From Caulobacter sp. (GTDB lineage Bacteria > Pseudomonadota > Alphaproteobacteria > Caulobacterales > Caulobacteraceae): DNA of 64,000 bases. Under the pieces are notes generated by a model that saw only the letters and a program-made list of their open reading frames with translations, ran no database searches and was not told the DNA's origin. The DNA is taken from positions 124,001 to 188,000 of the forward strand of contig JAGHZU010000006.1 of assembly GCA_017745235.1 (NCBI GenBank), in the 5' to 3' direction. Below are positions 43,725 to 53,348 of this stretch, piece after piece; the stretch's first letter is position 1; every line of letters starts with the position of its first letter. The translations under genes were made by a program, and so were the position numbers.

Positions 43725-45773
43725 ATGGCGTATCGATTGGGTGTTGATGTCGGCGGGACCTTCACGGACCTGCTGTTGCTGGAGGAGCAGACCGGCGCGT
43801 TCTGGCGGCACAAGACGCCGTCCACGCCGGCCGACAGCTCCATCGGCATCCTCAATGGCGTGACCGCCATCTGCGAGGCGGCGGGCGTCGCGCCGTCGGA
43901 CATCGAGGTGTTCCTGCACGGCACGACCGTCGCCACCAACGCGGTGCTGGAAGGCAAGGGCGCCCGCGTCGGCCTGATCGTCACCCAGGGCTATCGCCAG
44001 ATCATGCAGATCGCCCGCAGCTTCGTGCCCGGCGGCCTGGCCGGCTGGGTGGTGTGGGACAAGCCCACGCCGCTGGCGGCCCTCGTCGACACCTTCGAGA
44101 TCGGCGGCCGCATGGACGCCCAGGGCGCCGAGCTCGAGCCCATCGATGACGCCGAGATCCGCAAGGCGCTGGAAGGCCTCAAGGCCCAGGGGGTGGAGGC
44201 GATCACCGTCTCCCTGATGAACGCCTATCTGAACGGCGCCCACGAACGGCGCGTCGGCGAGCTGGCGGCTGAGATCATGGGCGACGTCCCGGTCTCGCTG
44301 AGCCACGAGGTCCTGCCCGAGATGCAGGAATACGAGCGCACGCTGACCACCGTAGCGAACGCCAGCGTCCGGCCCATCGTCGGGCGCTATGTCCGCAACC
44401 TGCGCACCAAGCTGCGTGACGCGGGCGTGGCCGGAAAGCTCTCCCTGCTGCGTTCGGACGGCGGCCTGATGTCGTCGGAGAAGTCCGAGCACCATCCGGT
44501 GTCGCTGCTGATGTCGGGCCCGGCGGGTGGCGTCACCGGCGCGCTCTGGGTCGGCAAGAAGGCCGGCATCCACAACATCCTCACCCTCGACGTCGGCGGC
44601 ACGTCGACGGACGTCGCCCTGATCGAGAACCTGGACGCGCGCCGCGTCCGCACGACGGAGGTCGGCCACCTCTCGGTCCGCGCCTCGGCCCTGGACGTGA
44701 AGACCGTCGGGGCCGGGGGCGGCTCCATCGCCTATGTCCCCGAACTGACAAAGGCCCTTCGCGTCGGCCCGCAGTCGGCCGGCGCCGTGCCGGGCCCGGT
44801 GGCCTACGGCAAGGGCGGGACCCTGCCGACCGTGACCGACGCCAACGTCGTCCTGGGCTATCTGCCCGAGGCCCTGCTGGGCGGGACGTTCAAGCTCGAC
44901 CGCGAAGGCTCGATCCGCGCCGTGCAGACCATCGCCGACGCGCTGGGCATCGGGCTCTACGAGGCCGCGCGCGGCATCATCGACATCGTCAACGAGAACA
45001 TGTTCGGCGCCCTGCGCATGATCTCCGTCCAGCAGGGCTACGATCCGCGCAACTTCGCCCTGATGGGCTTCGGCGGCGCGGGCCCCCTGCACGTCAACGC
45101 CGTGGCTCGCCTGATGGGCAGCTGGCCCGCCATCTCGCCCGTGTCCCCCGGCGTGCTCTGCGCGCTGGGCGACGCCACCACGCGGATGCGCACCGAGACC
45201 GCGCGGTCGTTCTCGCGGCGCTTCGACCAGACGACCGAGGAGGAGGTCATCGCCCTGCTGGAGGAGATGGCGCGCCAGACCCGCGGGGAGCTGATGGCAG
45301 ACGGCCTGCCCGAGGCCGAGATCACCTCGCTGTTCGAGATCGACGTCCGCTACGAGGGCCAGGCCTTCGAGGTGCCGCTGGCCATCGATCCGGAGATCCT
45401 GCGACGCGACGGCCTTGCCGGCGTGACCTCGCGGTTCGACGAGGAGCACCAGCGGCTCTTCACCTTCAAGATGGAAACCCCGCACGAGCTGGTGAACCTG
45501 CGCGCCGTGGCGCTGGGGACCGCCCTCGAGCTTCCGGCGGCCGAACCCCCGCAGGGCACGGGCGATCCCATCGCCGCCAAGATCCGCGACCACGAACTGT
45601 GGATCGACGGGCGGATGCACCCGGCCGTGATCTACGACCGCGCCAAGCTGTGCAAGGGCGACGTCATCTCAGGGCCGGCGATCGTCACCGAGATGGACTC
45701 CACCACCCTGATCGAACTCGGCTGCGTCGGCACGGTCGACGCGATCGGCAACATCCTGATCACTCTGGCCTGA
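43725..45773 (+). CDS. Hydantoinase/oxoprolinase family, subunit A (ATP-dependent)
   Basis: The 682-residue protein has the ASKHA-type ATP sites LGVDVGGTFTDLLLLEE at the N terminus and LTLDVGGTSTDVALIE near 285, then FGGAGPLHVNAVA. With subunit B downstream it forms an ATP-driven amidohydrolase acting on cyclic amides such as N-methylhydantoin, 5-oxoproline, lactams or, in the related acetone carboxylases, other carbonyl substrates. The sequence does not fix the substrate. It is followed 10 bases later by the B subunit. Confidence 0.93.
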   Translation: MAYRLGVDVGGTFTDLLLLEEQTGAFWRHKTPSTPADSSIGILNGVTAICEAAGVAPSDIEVFLHGTTVATNAVLEGKGARVGLIVTQGYRQIMQIARSFVPGGLAGWVVWDKPTPLAALVDTFEIGGRMDAQGAELEPIDDAEIRKALEGLKAQGVEAITVSLMNAYLNGAHERRVGELAAEIMGDVPVSLSHEVLPEMQEYERTLTTVANASVRPIVGRYVRNLRTKLRDAGVAGKLSLLRSDGGLMSSEKSEHHPVSLLMSGPAGGVTGALWVGKKAGIHNILTLDVGGTSTDVALIENLDARRVRTTEVGHLSVRASALDVKTVGAGGGSIAYVPELTKALRVGPQSAGAVPGPVAYGKGGTLPTVTDANVVLGYLPEALLGGTFKLDREGSIRAVQTIADALGIGLYEAARGIIDIVNENMFGALRMISVQQGYDPRNFALMGFGGAGPLHVNAVARLMGSWPAISPVSPGVLCALGDATTRMRTETARSFSRRFDQTTEEEVIALLEEMARQTRGELMADGLPEAEITSLFEIDVRYEGQAFEVPLAIDPEILRRDGLAGVTSRFDEEHQRLFTFKMETPHELVNLRAVALGTALELPAAEPPQGTGDPIAAKIRDHELWIDGRMHPAVIYDRAKLCKGDVISGPAIVTEMDSTTLIELGCVGTVDAIGNILITLA

Positions 45774-45783
45774 GGAGCAGACC

Positions 45784-47658
45784 ATGCCCGCCACCATCAT
45801 CCAGAGCAATTCGACCCCGTTCGCGAAGATCGCCATCGATCCGGTGACCCTCGAGGTCATCGAGAACGCCCTGCGCAACGCCCGCGTGGAGATGGACGCC
45901 ACCCTGGTGCGCACTGCCATGTCGCCCGGCATCCGCGAGCAGGGCGACGCCTTCCCGCTGATCGCCGACCACAAGGGCCGGATGGTCGTGGGCCAGTTCG
46001 GCTCCTATATCGGCCCGTTCCTCGAAGGCTTCGAGGGCACGGTCGAGGACGGGGACATGATCTTCCTGTCCGATCCCTATTCGGTGGGCGGCGCGATCAG
46101 CCACTCCAACGACTGGCTGGTGCTGCTGCCGGTGTTCAAGGACGGCCGGCTGATCGCCTACACCTCGATGTTCGGCCACCAGTCCGACATCGGCGGCAAG
46201 GTGGTGGGCTCCATGCCCATCGACGCCCGCTCGATCTTCGAGGAGGGCGTCCGCATCCCGCCGGTGAAGATCTGGAAGGCCGGCGTCTATAACGAGGACC
46301 TGGTCCGCCTGGTCATGCACCAGACCCGCAAGCCCGACTGGTGCGCGGCCGACCTGAACGCCCTGATCGCGGCCTGCCGCGTGGCCTCGCGCCGCGTGAT
46401 CGAGCTGGCCGAGCGTTTCGGCGACGATGTCTATGTCTCGGCCACCGAGGAGCTGCTGGCCCGCAACTACCGCGCCATGAAGCAGCTGATCCTGACCTCG
46501 GTCAGCGAGGAGGCGGTCAGCTTCGAGGACTATGTCTGCGACGACGGTCTGGGCTACGGGCCCTACAAGATCCGCTGCACCATGCAGCGCGTGGGCGAGA
46601 AGGTGGTGCTCGACTTCGCCGGCACCGACCCGCAGAGCCAGGCCTCGATCAACTTCTTCCTCAACGAGAACATGCTGCGGATGTTCTTCGGCATCTACAT
46701 GATCATGGTCTTCGATCCGCAGATCTTGTTCAACGACGGGTTCTACGACCTGATCGAGGTGCATATCCCGGAAGGCTCGCTGCTGAAGCCGGCCTTCCCG
46801 GCGGCGCTATCGGGCCGCACGCACGCGCTCGGCCGCATCTTCGACATTCTGGGCGGGCTGCTCGGTCAGAAGACGCCGGAGTTCCTGACCGCCGCCGGCT
46901 TTTCGTCCTCGCCGCACCTCTTCTATTCCGGCTTCGACGCCAAGGGGCAGTGGTTCCAGCTCTTCCAGATCGGTTTCGGCGGCATCCCCGGCCGGCCGAT
47001 CGGCGACGGTCCGGACGGCCACTCGCTGTGGCCCGGCTTCACCAACGTGCCCAACGAATTCCTGGAGCGCTACTTTCCCCTCGTGATCGAGCGCTACGAG
47101 ACCGTCGCCGACTCCGGCGGGGCGGGCTTGCATCGGGGCGGCAACGGCATCCACATGACCTACCGGTTCCTGGAGCCCGGCACGATCGCCATCCACGACG
47201 ACCGCTGGTTCATCCCGCCCTGGGGCGTGAACGGCGGCGAGCCGGGGGCCCGCGCGCGCAAGCTGCTGGAGAAGGCCGACGGCGTGACGACCATTGTCGG
47301 CAACAAGGTCGAGGACGTGCCCGTCGAGGCCGGAGATCGCCTGCACTTCATCACCTGGGGCGGCGGCGGCTGGGGCGATCCCTTGGATCGCGACCCCGCC
47401 CTAGTGGCCCTGGAAGTGACGCAAGGCCTGGTCACGGCCGACGGCGCCCGCCGCTATGGCGTGGTGATCGCGGACGTCGGGCTGGACACGGCCGCGACCT
47501 CGGCGCTCAGGGCCCAGCTGCGCGCCGCGCGTCCGGCCGACCAGGGCGTGTTCAACTACGGTCCCGACCTGGAGACGCTGCGCCGCAACTGCCTGGCCGA
47601 GACCGGCCTGGAGCCCCCCAAGCCGCCGATCCGGCCGATGCGGCTCGCCGCCGAATAG
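45784..47658 (+). CDS. Hydantoinase B/oxoprolinase family, subunit B
   Basis: The 624-residue protein matches HyuB: ATLVRTAMSPGIREQGDAF, FLSDPYSVGGAISHSNDW and FGHQSDIGGKVVG. In the C-terminal part, GGAGLHRGGNGIHMTYRF and FITWGGGGWGDPLDRDP are typical. It carries the metal and ring-opening site of the HyuAB enzyme. The strict pairing and spacing show one operon. NMP- and caprolactam-degrading enzymes of this family give a precedent for lactam ring opening followed by semialdehyde oxidation, as the genes downstream would allow. Confidence 0.93.
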   Translation: MPATIIQSNSTPFAKIAIDPVTLEVIENALRNARVEMDATLVRTAMSPGIREQGDAFPLIADHKGRMVVGQFGSYIGPFLEGFEGTVEDGDMIFLSDPYSVGGAISHSNDWLVLLPVFKDGRLIAYTSMFGHQSDIGGKVVGSMPIDARSIFEEGVRIPPVKIWKAGVYNEDLVRLVMHQTRKPDWCAADLNALIAACRVASRRVIELAERFGDDVYVSATEELLARNYRAMKQLILTSVSEEAVSFEDYVCDDGLGYGPYKIRCTMQRVGEKVVLDFAGTDPQSQASINFFLNENMLRMFFGIYMIMVFDPQILFNDGFYDLIEVHIPEGSLLKPAFPAALSGRTHALGRIFDILGGLLGQKTPEFLTAAGFSSSPHLFYSGFDAKGQWFQLFQIGFGGIPGRPIGDGPDGHSLWPGFTNVPNEFLERYFPLVIERYETVADSGGAGLHRGGNGIHMTYRFLEPGTIAIHDDRWFIPPWGVNGGEPGARARKLLEKADGVTTIVGNKVEDVPVEAGDRLHFITWGGGGWGDPLDRDPALVALEVTQGLVTADGARRYGVVIADVGLDTAATSALRAQLRAARPADQGVFNYGPDLETLRRNCLAETGLEPPKPPIRPMRLAAE

Positions 47659-47712
47659 GCTTCCGACGCCGTCACACCCCTAGACCCTGGAACTACCGAG
47701 GAGACTCGCGAG

Positions 47713-48822
<1,110 letters not shown>

Positions 48823-48825
48823 GCG

Positions 48826-50310
48826 ATGGAGGGGCGTGTGACCGTGCGGAGGGCCAGCCGGATTCCGGGCCTGCAACGAGACGACCTTGTCCGCGGCGAG
48901 GCGTTCATCGATGGCGCATGGGTTGGTGCCGAGAGTCGGATTTCAGTGGAGAATCCGGCGGACGGTCTAGTTGTCGGGGACGTTCCGGACCTCGGCGCAG
49001 GTGAAGCGACGCAGGCCGTGACCGCCGCCCAGGACGCGATGCCCGGCTGGCAGACCTTGACCGGCAAGGCGCGCGGCCAGGTCCTTCGCCGCTGGTCCGA
49101 ACTCATGCTCGCGCACGCCGAGGATCTGGCCCGGATCATGACCGCCGAGCAGGGCAAGCCGCTGGCGGAGGCGCGTGGCGAGGTGGCCTATGCCGCGGCC
49201 TTCCTCGAATGGTTCGCCGAGGAGGCGCGCCGCGTGAACGGTGACATCCTGACCCCGCACGCATCCGACAAGCGGCTCACGGTGCTGCGGCGGCCGGTGG
49301 GCGTGGTGGCGGCGATCACGCCCTGGAACTTCCCCCTGGCGATGATCACCCGAAAGGCTGGCCCGGCCCTGGCGGTCGGCTGCACGATGGTCGTCAAGCC
49401 CTCGGAGCTCACGCCCCTGTCGGCGCTGGCGCTGGCACGGCTTGGCCAGGAAGCGGGCGTCCCGCCCGGCGTCTTCAACGTGATCACGGGCCAGGCGGCC
49501 CCGATCGGCGACGTGCTGACCGGCGATCCCCGCATCCGCAAGTTCACCTTCACGGGATCGACGGCGGTCGGAAAGATGCTCGCGGCGCGGTGCATGGCGA
49601 CGGTGAAGCGGGTGTCGCTGGAGCTTGGCGGCAATGCGCCCTTCATCGTCTTCGACGACGCCGATATCGAGGCCGCGGTCGACGGCGCGATCGCCTCGAA
49701 GTTCCGCAACACGGGCCAGACCTGCGTCTGCGCCAACCGGTTCTTCGTCCAGGCAGGCATCCACGATCGCTTCGCCGCCGCCCTGGCCGCGCGTGTCGGC
49801 GGACTGCGCCTCGGCCCCGGCCTGATCGGCGCGTTCGACCAGGGGCCGCTCATCGACGCGCGCGCCGTCGCCAAGGTCCGCGCGCATATCGCCGATGCGG
49901 TCGGCGCTGGCGCGCGCATCCTGACCGGCGGCCAGTCGGCGACCGTGGGGCCGCTGTTCTTCCAGCCGACCGTGCTGGTCGACGTGAGGCCCGACGCCCT
50001 GGTGAACAGGGAGGAGACGTTCGGGCCGCTGGCGGCGATCACGCGGTTCGAAACGGAGGCCGAGGCCATCCGCATGGCCAACGACACCTCGACTGGGTTG
50101 GCCGCCTACGTCTTTACCCAGGATATGTCGCGAGGCGTCCGGCTAAGCGAGACCCTTGAATGCGGCATGGTGGGTCTGAATGCTGGACTGATCTCGACGG
50201 AGGTCGCGCCATTCGGCGGCGTCAAAGAGTCCGGGATGGGAAGAGAGGGTTCGCGGTATGGACTCGAAGACTACCTCGACCTGAAGCTTGTCTGCGCGAA
50301 CGTCGCCTAG
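48826..50310 (+). CDS. gabD: NAD(P)-dependent succinate-semialdehyde dehydrogenase
   Basis: The 494-residue aldehyde dehydrogenase has VVAAITPWNFPLAMITRK, FTGSTAVGKMLAARCM, the catalytic Glu in SLELGGNAPFIVFDDADIE and the catalytic Cys in TGQTCVCANRFFVQ. Overall it matches the GabD type, which makes succinate from succinate semialdehyde and so feeds the TCA cycle. ATG at 48826 lies 4 bases after the frmA-like stop. It closes the long plus-strand catabolic run. Related semialdehydes such as glutarate semialdehyde are also possible. Confidence 0.9.
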   Translation: MEGRVTVRRASRIPGLQRDDLVRGEAFIDGAWVGAESRISVENPADGLVVGDVPDLGAGEATQAVTAAQDAMPGWQTLTGKARGQVLRRWSELMLAHAEDLARIMTAEQGKPLAEARGEVAYAAAFLEWFAEEARRVNGDILTPHASDKRLTVLRRPVGVVAAITPWNFPLAMITRKAGPALAVGCTMVVKPSELTPLSALALARLGQEAGVPPGVFNVITGQAAPIGDVLTGDPRIRKFTFTGSTAVGKMLAARCMATVKRVSLELGGNAPFIVFDDADIEAAVDGAIASKFRNTGQTCVCANRFFVQAGIHDRFAAALAARVGGLRLGPGLIGAFDQGPLIDARAVAKVRAHIADAVGAGARILTGGQSATVGPLFFQPTVLVDVRPDALVNREETFGPLAAITRFETEAEAIRMANDTSTGLAAYVFTQDMSRGVRLSETLECGMVGLNAGLISTEVAPFGGVKESGMGREGSRYGLEDYLDLKLVCANVA

Positions 50311-50403
50311 CTCCGCCGGGTAGGATCAGAAGAGGCAAGGTCAGCCCCTCGTCGCCCGATCAATCTATCTGGATCTGTCGTCAACGAAGGCTGCGGTTTT
50401 CGT

Positions 50404-50547
50404 GTGCTCGAATCGGCCAGCGCTCACTTTGAGCGTCTGTCGCCGTCGCTCAGGCGCGCGCTGACCATCGTCTACGACCCCGAAACTCGATCAAGTCGCG
50501 TGGTCGAGGGATACGCGTTCGCCGAGCCCAACAAGGAGGTAGCGTAG
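50404..50547 (+). CDS. Short hypothetical ORF (possible remnant)
   Basis: GTG-started frame of 47 codons: VLESASAHFERLSPSLRRAL, then TIVYDPETRSSRVVEGYAF to the end. The frame is open upstream back to the gabD stop, so it could be the tail of a broken gene. I recognise no family. Its stop overlaps the start of the next short frame. Confidence 0.3.
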   Translation: MLESASAHFERLSPSLRRALTIVYDPETRSSRVVEGYAFAEPNKEVA

Positions 50548-50714
50548 TGGCAATCGAAACCGTCCGCATCGACGAGGCTGACCAGCTCCACCAAGGCAGG
50601 CCAAAGTTGGATCGGGCGAAAAGAACTAGTCTGGCGATCCCGCATCTGCGTTGGGACCCAGTTTCATTCCGACTCGCGCCGCCTCACAGGAAGCTCGTCC
50701 TTAGGATCCGATAG
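50547..50714 (+). CDS. Short hypothetical ORF with strong ribosome site
   Basis: GTG at 50547 is preceded by AAGGAGG with ideal spacing and overlaps the previous stop (TAGTG). It codes for 55 residues beginning VAIETVRIDEADQLHQG, with a basic C-terminal half. No family is recognised. The good ribosome site is the main reason to list it. Confidence 0.35.
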   Translation: MAIETVRIDEADQLHQGRPKLDRAKRTSLAIPHLRWDPVSFRLAPPHRKLVLRIR

Positions 50715-50800
50715 TGCGAGTCGAAAGTGGGGCCGAAAATGGGGCCCTTTACATGGTCGCCGAAAATCTTTTTCAAAAACAGGAGCTTAGTGGGCGGTGG

Positions 50801-50890
50801 TGGCGGAGAGGGTGGGATTCGAACCCACGTTACGCTTTCACGTAAACCGCATTTCGAGTGCGGCGCATTCGACCACTCTGCCACCTCTCC
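50801..50890 (-). tRNA. tRNA-Ser (anticodon CGA)
   Basis: On the minus strand GGAGAGG pairs with CCTCTCC as a 7-bp acceptor stem, followed by encoded GCCA. The anticodon arm is CCGCA-CTCGAAA-TGCGG with CGA in the loop. A long variable arm (TTTACGTGAAAGCGTAA region) and the T arm GTGGGTTCGAATCCCAC follow, as in class II serine tRNAs. Its 3' end points towards the accessory region on the left. Confidence 0.95.
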
Positions 50891-50971
50891 AGGGGGTCTT
50901 TTCGGCGGCCCGAGGCGCGCCGTAAGAGTGAGGGCGCGATACCTAGCGGCGCCTTCGCGGGAGCGCAAGAG

Positions 50972-50997
50972 CCCTGCGACAGTTTTCTGTCGCAGGG
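50972..50997 (-). terminator. Hairpin downstream of thioesterase gene
   Basis: CCCTGCGACAG and CTGTCGCAGGG form a perfect 11-bp stem with a TTTT loop, 43 bases after the thioesterase stop. There is no T run after it on the minus strand. It probably ends the thioesterase message before the tRNA promoter. Confidence 0.6.
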
Positions 50998-51040
50998 GCG
51001 AATTCCCTGGGCGGGAGGCCGCCGGACCGGGTCGAGGCGG

Positions 51041-51466
51041 TCAGGCGCGGGGGTGGAGGATCATCTGGGTGCAGCGGAAAAGCGCCATGGTCTTGCCGCT
51101 GGCCTCGTTGGAGACGACCGCGTCCCAGACCTGGGTGTTGCGCCCGCCGTGAACCAGGCGGGCCTCGCAGGCGACGCCCTCGCCGATGCGGGCGGTGCCC
51201 AGAAAGTTCGACTTCAGCTCGATGGTGGTGAAGCCTGTCGCGCCCTCGGGCAGGGAGGCCATGCAGGCGTAGCCGCAGGCGCTGTCGGCCAGGGCGATGA
51301 CGCTGGCGGCGTGCAGGAAGCCGTTGGGGGCCATGTGGCGCTGGGCGACGGTCATGCGGCCCCGCGCTTCGCCCCTGGTCACCACGGACCATTCCAGGCC
51401 CAGAAGGCCGGGCAGTTGCTCGGCCTGCGCCTTGGTCAGGACGGCGGCGAGATCTTGGTCGGCCAT
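51041..51466 (-). CDS. PaaI-family hotdog-fold thioesterase
   Basis: The 141-residue protein has the hotdog pattern: GLEWSVVTRGEARGRMTV, HMAPNGFLHAASVIALADSACGYA and ELKSNFLGTARIGEGVACEA. Members hydrolyse acyl-CoA thioesters; PaaI-type enzymes act on phenylacetyl-type esters in aromatic catabolism and on stalled CoA pools. ATG at 51466 has AAGGAG upstream; the ORF-track start adds 12 residues. It stands on the chromosomal side of tRNA-Ser. Confidence 0.88.
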   Translation of the reverse strand: MADQDLAAVLTKAQAEQLPGLLGLEWSVVTRGEARGRMTVAQRHMAPNGFLHAASVIALADSACGYACMASLPEGATGFTTIELKSNFLGTARIGEGVACEARLVHGGRNTQVWDAVVSNEASGKTMALFRCTQMILHPRA

Positions 51467-51536
51467 GGGGGGCTCCTTCCAGATGTTTCGTGCGCGAAGC
51501 ATCTGGTCCGTCGCCGTGGCTCGGGCAACTTAGTTT

Positions 51537-52379
51537 TTAAAGAGAACTGATATCGACGTTCGGGAAGCGGCGGCCGTCGTCGCCCGCGGGCGGCAGGCGG
51601 AAGGCGCGGACGCCGAGCTGCAGGGCCGGGGCGACCAGGGGGCCGGGCGCGGCCGAGCCTGAGGCCCGGTGGGCGACGAAGGCCTCGGACGGGACGGCGT
51701 CGCCGGCGTCGATGTTGTCGGCCTTCTGCTGGGCGACGGTGGTGTTCCAGCTGTCCGGGTCGGCGCCGGTCTGGCCGACCAGCAGGCGGGTCTCGCCCGG
51801 CAGGTCCAGCAGCCGGCGGGCGGCGGCGTGCAGGCCGGCGGCGTCGGCGCCGGGCGCGTTGCTGTCGCCCAGGCCCAGGGCCGGCGAGAGCAGGGCCTCG
51901 CCCGTGAAGACCACGTCGCCCAGGCGATAGGCGGTCGCGCCGGGCAGTCGGCCCGGCAGGGCGATGGCCACGAACTCCAGCCCGCCCATGGGCAGGTCGT
52001 CGCCGTCGCGGGCCAGCTTGTCGAAGTCCCAGCCGTCCAGGTCGACGCCGTCGGCGCCCAGCACGGGAACCAGGCGCTGGAGACTCTCCAGCACGCCCGC
52101 GCCGATGCAGATCGAGGCGCCGGTTTCGTATTTCAGGTGGCCGGCGGCCGACAGGTGGCCGGTGTGCAGGCCGGTCTCCAGGATCCAGGTCGGCCCCAGG
52201 TCGCGGGCGCGGACCTGCGCGACGATGGCGTCGACGAAGCTGGTGTCGACCGCCTGGGTGAGGGGGTCGTAGTCGAGCACGGGGTCGACGAAGGCGCACA
52301 GCAGCGTGGCGGGATCGACGACCAGATACGTCACCCGCCCGGTGGCGGGGTGGTGGTAAGCGGTGATTTCCGGCTGCAT
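51537..52379 (-). CDS. MBL-fold hydrolase-like protein with altered metal motif
   Basis: The 280-residue protein follows the ETHE1/MBL layout: MQPEITAYHHPATGRVTYLVVDP, FVDPVLDYDPLT, then the metal loop region and GDVVFTGEALLSP. The normal ETHAHADHLSAA reads ETGLHTGHLSAA, so the first His and the Asp of HxHxDH are lost. It is probably inactive as a classic two-metal hydrolase. ATG at 52379 fits the family N terminus; the ORF-track GTG start adds 22 residues. Confidence 0.82.
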   Translation of the reverse strand: MQPEITAYHHPATGRVTYLVVDPATLLCAFVDPVLDYDPLTQAVDTSFVDAIVAQVRARDLGPTWILETGLHTGHLSAAGHLKYETGASICIGAGVLESLQRLVPVLGADGVDLDGWDFDKLARDGDDLPMGGLEFVAIALPGRLPGATAYRLGDVVFTGEALLSPALGLGDSNAPGADAAGLHAAARRLLDLPGETRLLVGQTGADPDSWNTTVAQQKADNIDAGDAVPSEAFVAHRASGSAAPGPLVAPALQLGVRAFRLPPAGDDGRRFPNVDISSL

Positions 52380-52534
52380 GCGTACGTCCGATAGCGCCCC
52401 TGGAAGGGCTCGCCCATCCGCAAGCCCGCTTCGAATGAGGCGCACCTTGACCGCAAGCTCTTAAGTATCGGCGAACGTCAGTCGCTCTCGCGCCTTACGC
52501 GAGGGGAAAGCGCCGGGGGGCGTTTGGGACGCGC

Positions 52535-53254
52535 CTAGCGGCGCTCGGCGGCCGAGCAGGAGTCGTTGCGGCCGCGCATTTCCGTCACCCACAGCGGCTC
52601 GACATAGCGGTCGCCGTCACGAAAGCCGGGCGCGCAGCCTTCGGGCGTATCGCGCTTGGACGAGCCGCCCCGCACGTCCAGAGACAGGGCCAGGGACTGG
52701 GTTCGTCCGCCCCGGCCGTAGCCGTAACCGTCGTATCCGAAACCGCCCAGGCCGTTATAGCCGTAACCGTAACCGTAGCCGGGATAGCCGGCGTAATCGA
52801 CGTAGCGGCCGTTCTTGCCGTAGTCGGTCTGGCCCACCGCGACGCCCAGGGTGCTGGCCTCGCCGATCGGGATCAGGGTGGAGACATAGGCGCTGCGATA
52901 GCCGCCGGTGCCGACGCTGACGCCGGCCTCGCCGTGGATCTGGCGCTTGACCGGACCTTCGGGCTCCTGGCCATAGCCGACCGGACCGTTGTCGACCCGC
53001 TCGACCGGCGGGGCGTCGGCCAGCCAGGCGGCGATCTGTTCGCGGGTGGTGACGGGGGAGGCGGCGTGGTCCGCGTCGGCCTGGGCCTTTGCGTCGGCCT
53101 TGGCCTTGGCCAGCTGGGCCTCGGTCGGCGGCGCGAGCGTCGCGCGCGCGGCGGTGGCCACCACCTCGTCGTCCGGTTCGGCGTGGGCCAGAACAGGGGC
53201 GGTTAGCGGCGCGGCGATCAGGGCGGCGGCGAGAACGAAGCGGGACGCGAACAT
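52535..53254 (-). CDS. Exported Gly/Tyr-rich hypothetical protein
   Basis: The 239-residue protein has a clear signal peptide (MFASRFVLAAALIAAPLTAPVLAHAEPD) and an Ala/Lys-rich helix. A conserved-looking segment IHGEAGVSVGTGGYRSAYVSTLIPIGEASTLGVAVGQ is split by a low-complexity GYGYGYNGLGGFGYDGYGYG run. Such surfaces occur on periplasmic or outer-membrane-associated proteins. ATG at 53254 has GGAGG 8 bases upstream and begins at the signal peptide, unlike the longer ORF. I know no function. Confidence 0.8.
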   Translation of the reverse strand: MFASRFVLAAALIAAPLTAPVLAHAEPDDEVVATAARATLAPPTEAQLAKAKADAKAQADADHAASPVTTREQIAAWLADAPPVERVDNGPVGYGQEPEGPVKRQIHGEAGVSVGTGGYRSAYVSTLIPIGEASTLGVAVGQTDYGKNGRYVDYAGYPGYGYGYGYNGLGGFGYDGYGYGRGGRTQSLALSLDVRGGSSKRDTPEGCAPGFRDGDRYVEPLWVTEMRGRNDSCSAAERR

Positions 53255-53348
53255 GGGCTGGACCTCCGACCGCTCCACCCTGGACCCGGCCGTGAGCCAA
53301 ATTAGGGCCTGAATGTAGCGAGACTGCAAGGCGAAGCTGGGGACGCGG

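Larger units (their letters stand above)
50311..50800. other. Region between catabolic operon and tRNA-Ser, with remnants
   Basis: This 490-base stretch holds no recognisable full gene. Two short overlapping reading frames are listed separately. The remainder looks like decayed DNA, as expected at the junction of an island with its tRNA target. Confidence 0.5.

Noticed and set aside
43653-45620. 655-codon minus-strand ORF opposite HyuA
   Set aside because: Shadow frame with biased composition; the plus-strand protein has both ATP-site motifs.
50727-51152. ORF containing GGGGGEGGIRTHVTLSRK
   Set aside because: It reads antisense through tRNA-Ser; this string is a familiar false protein produced by such tRNA genes.
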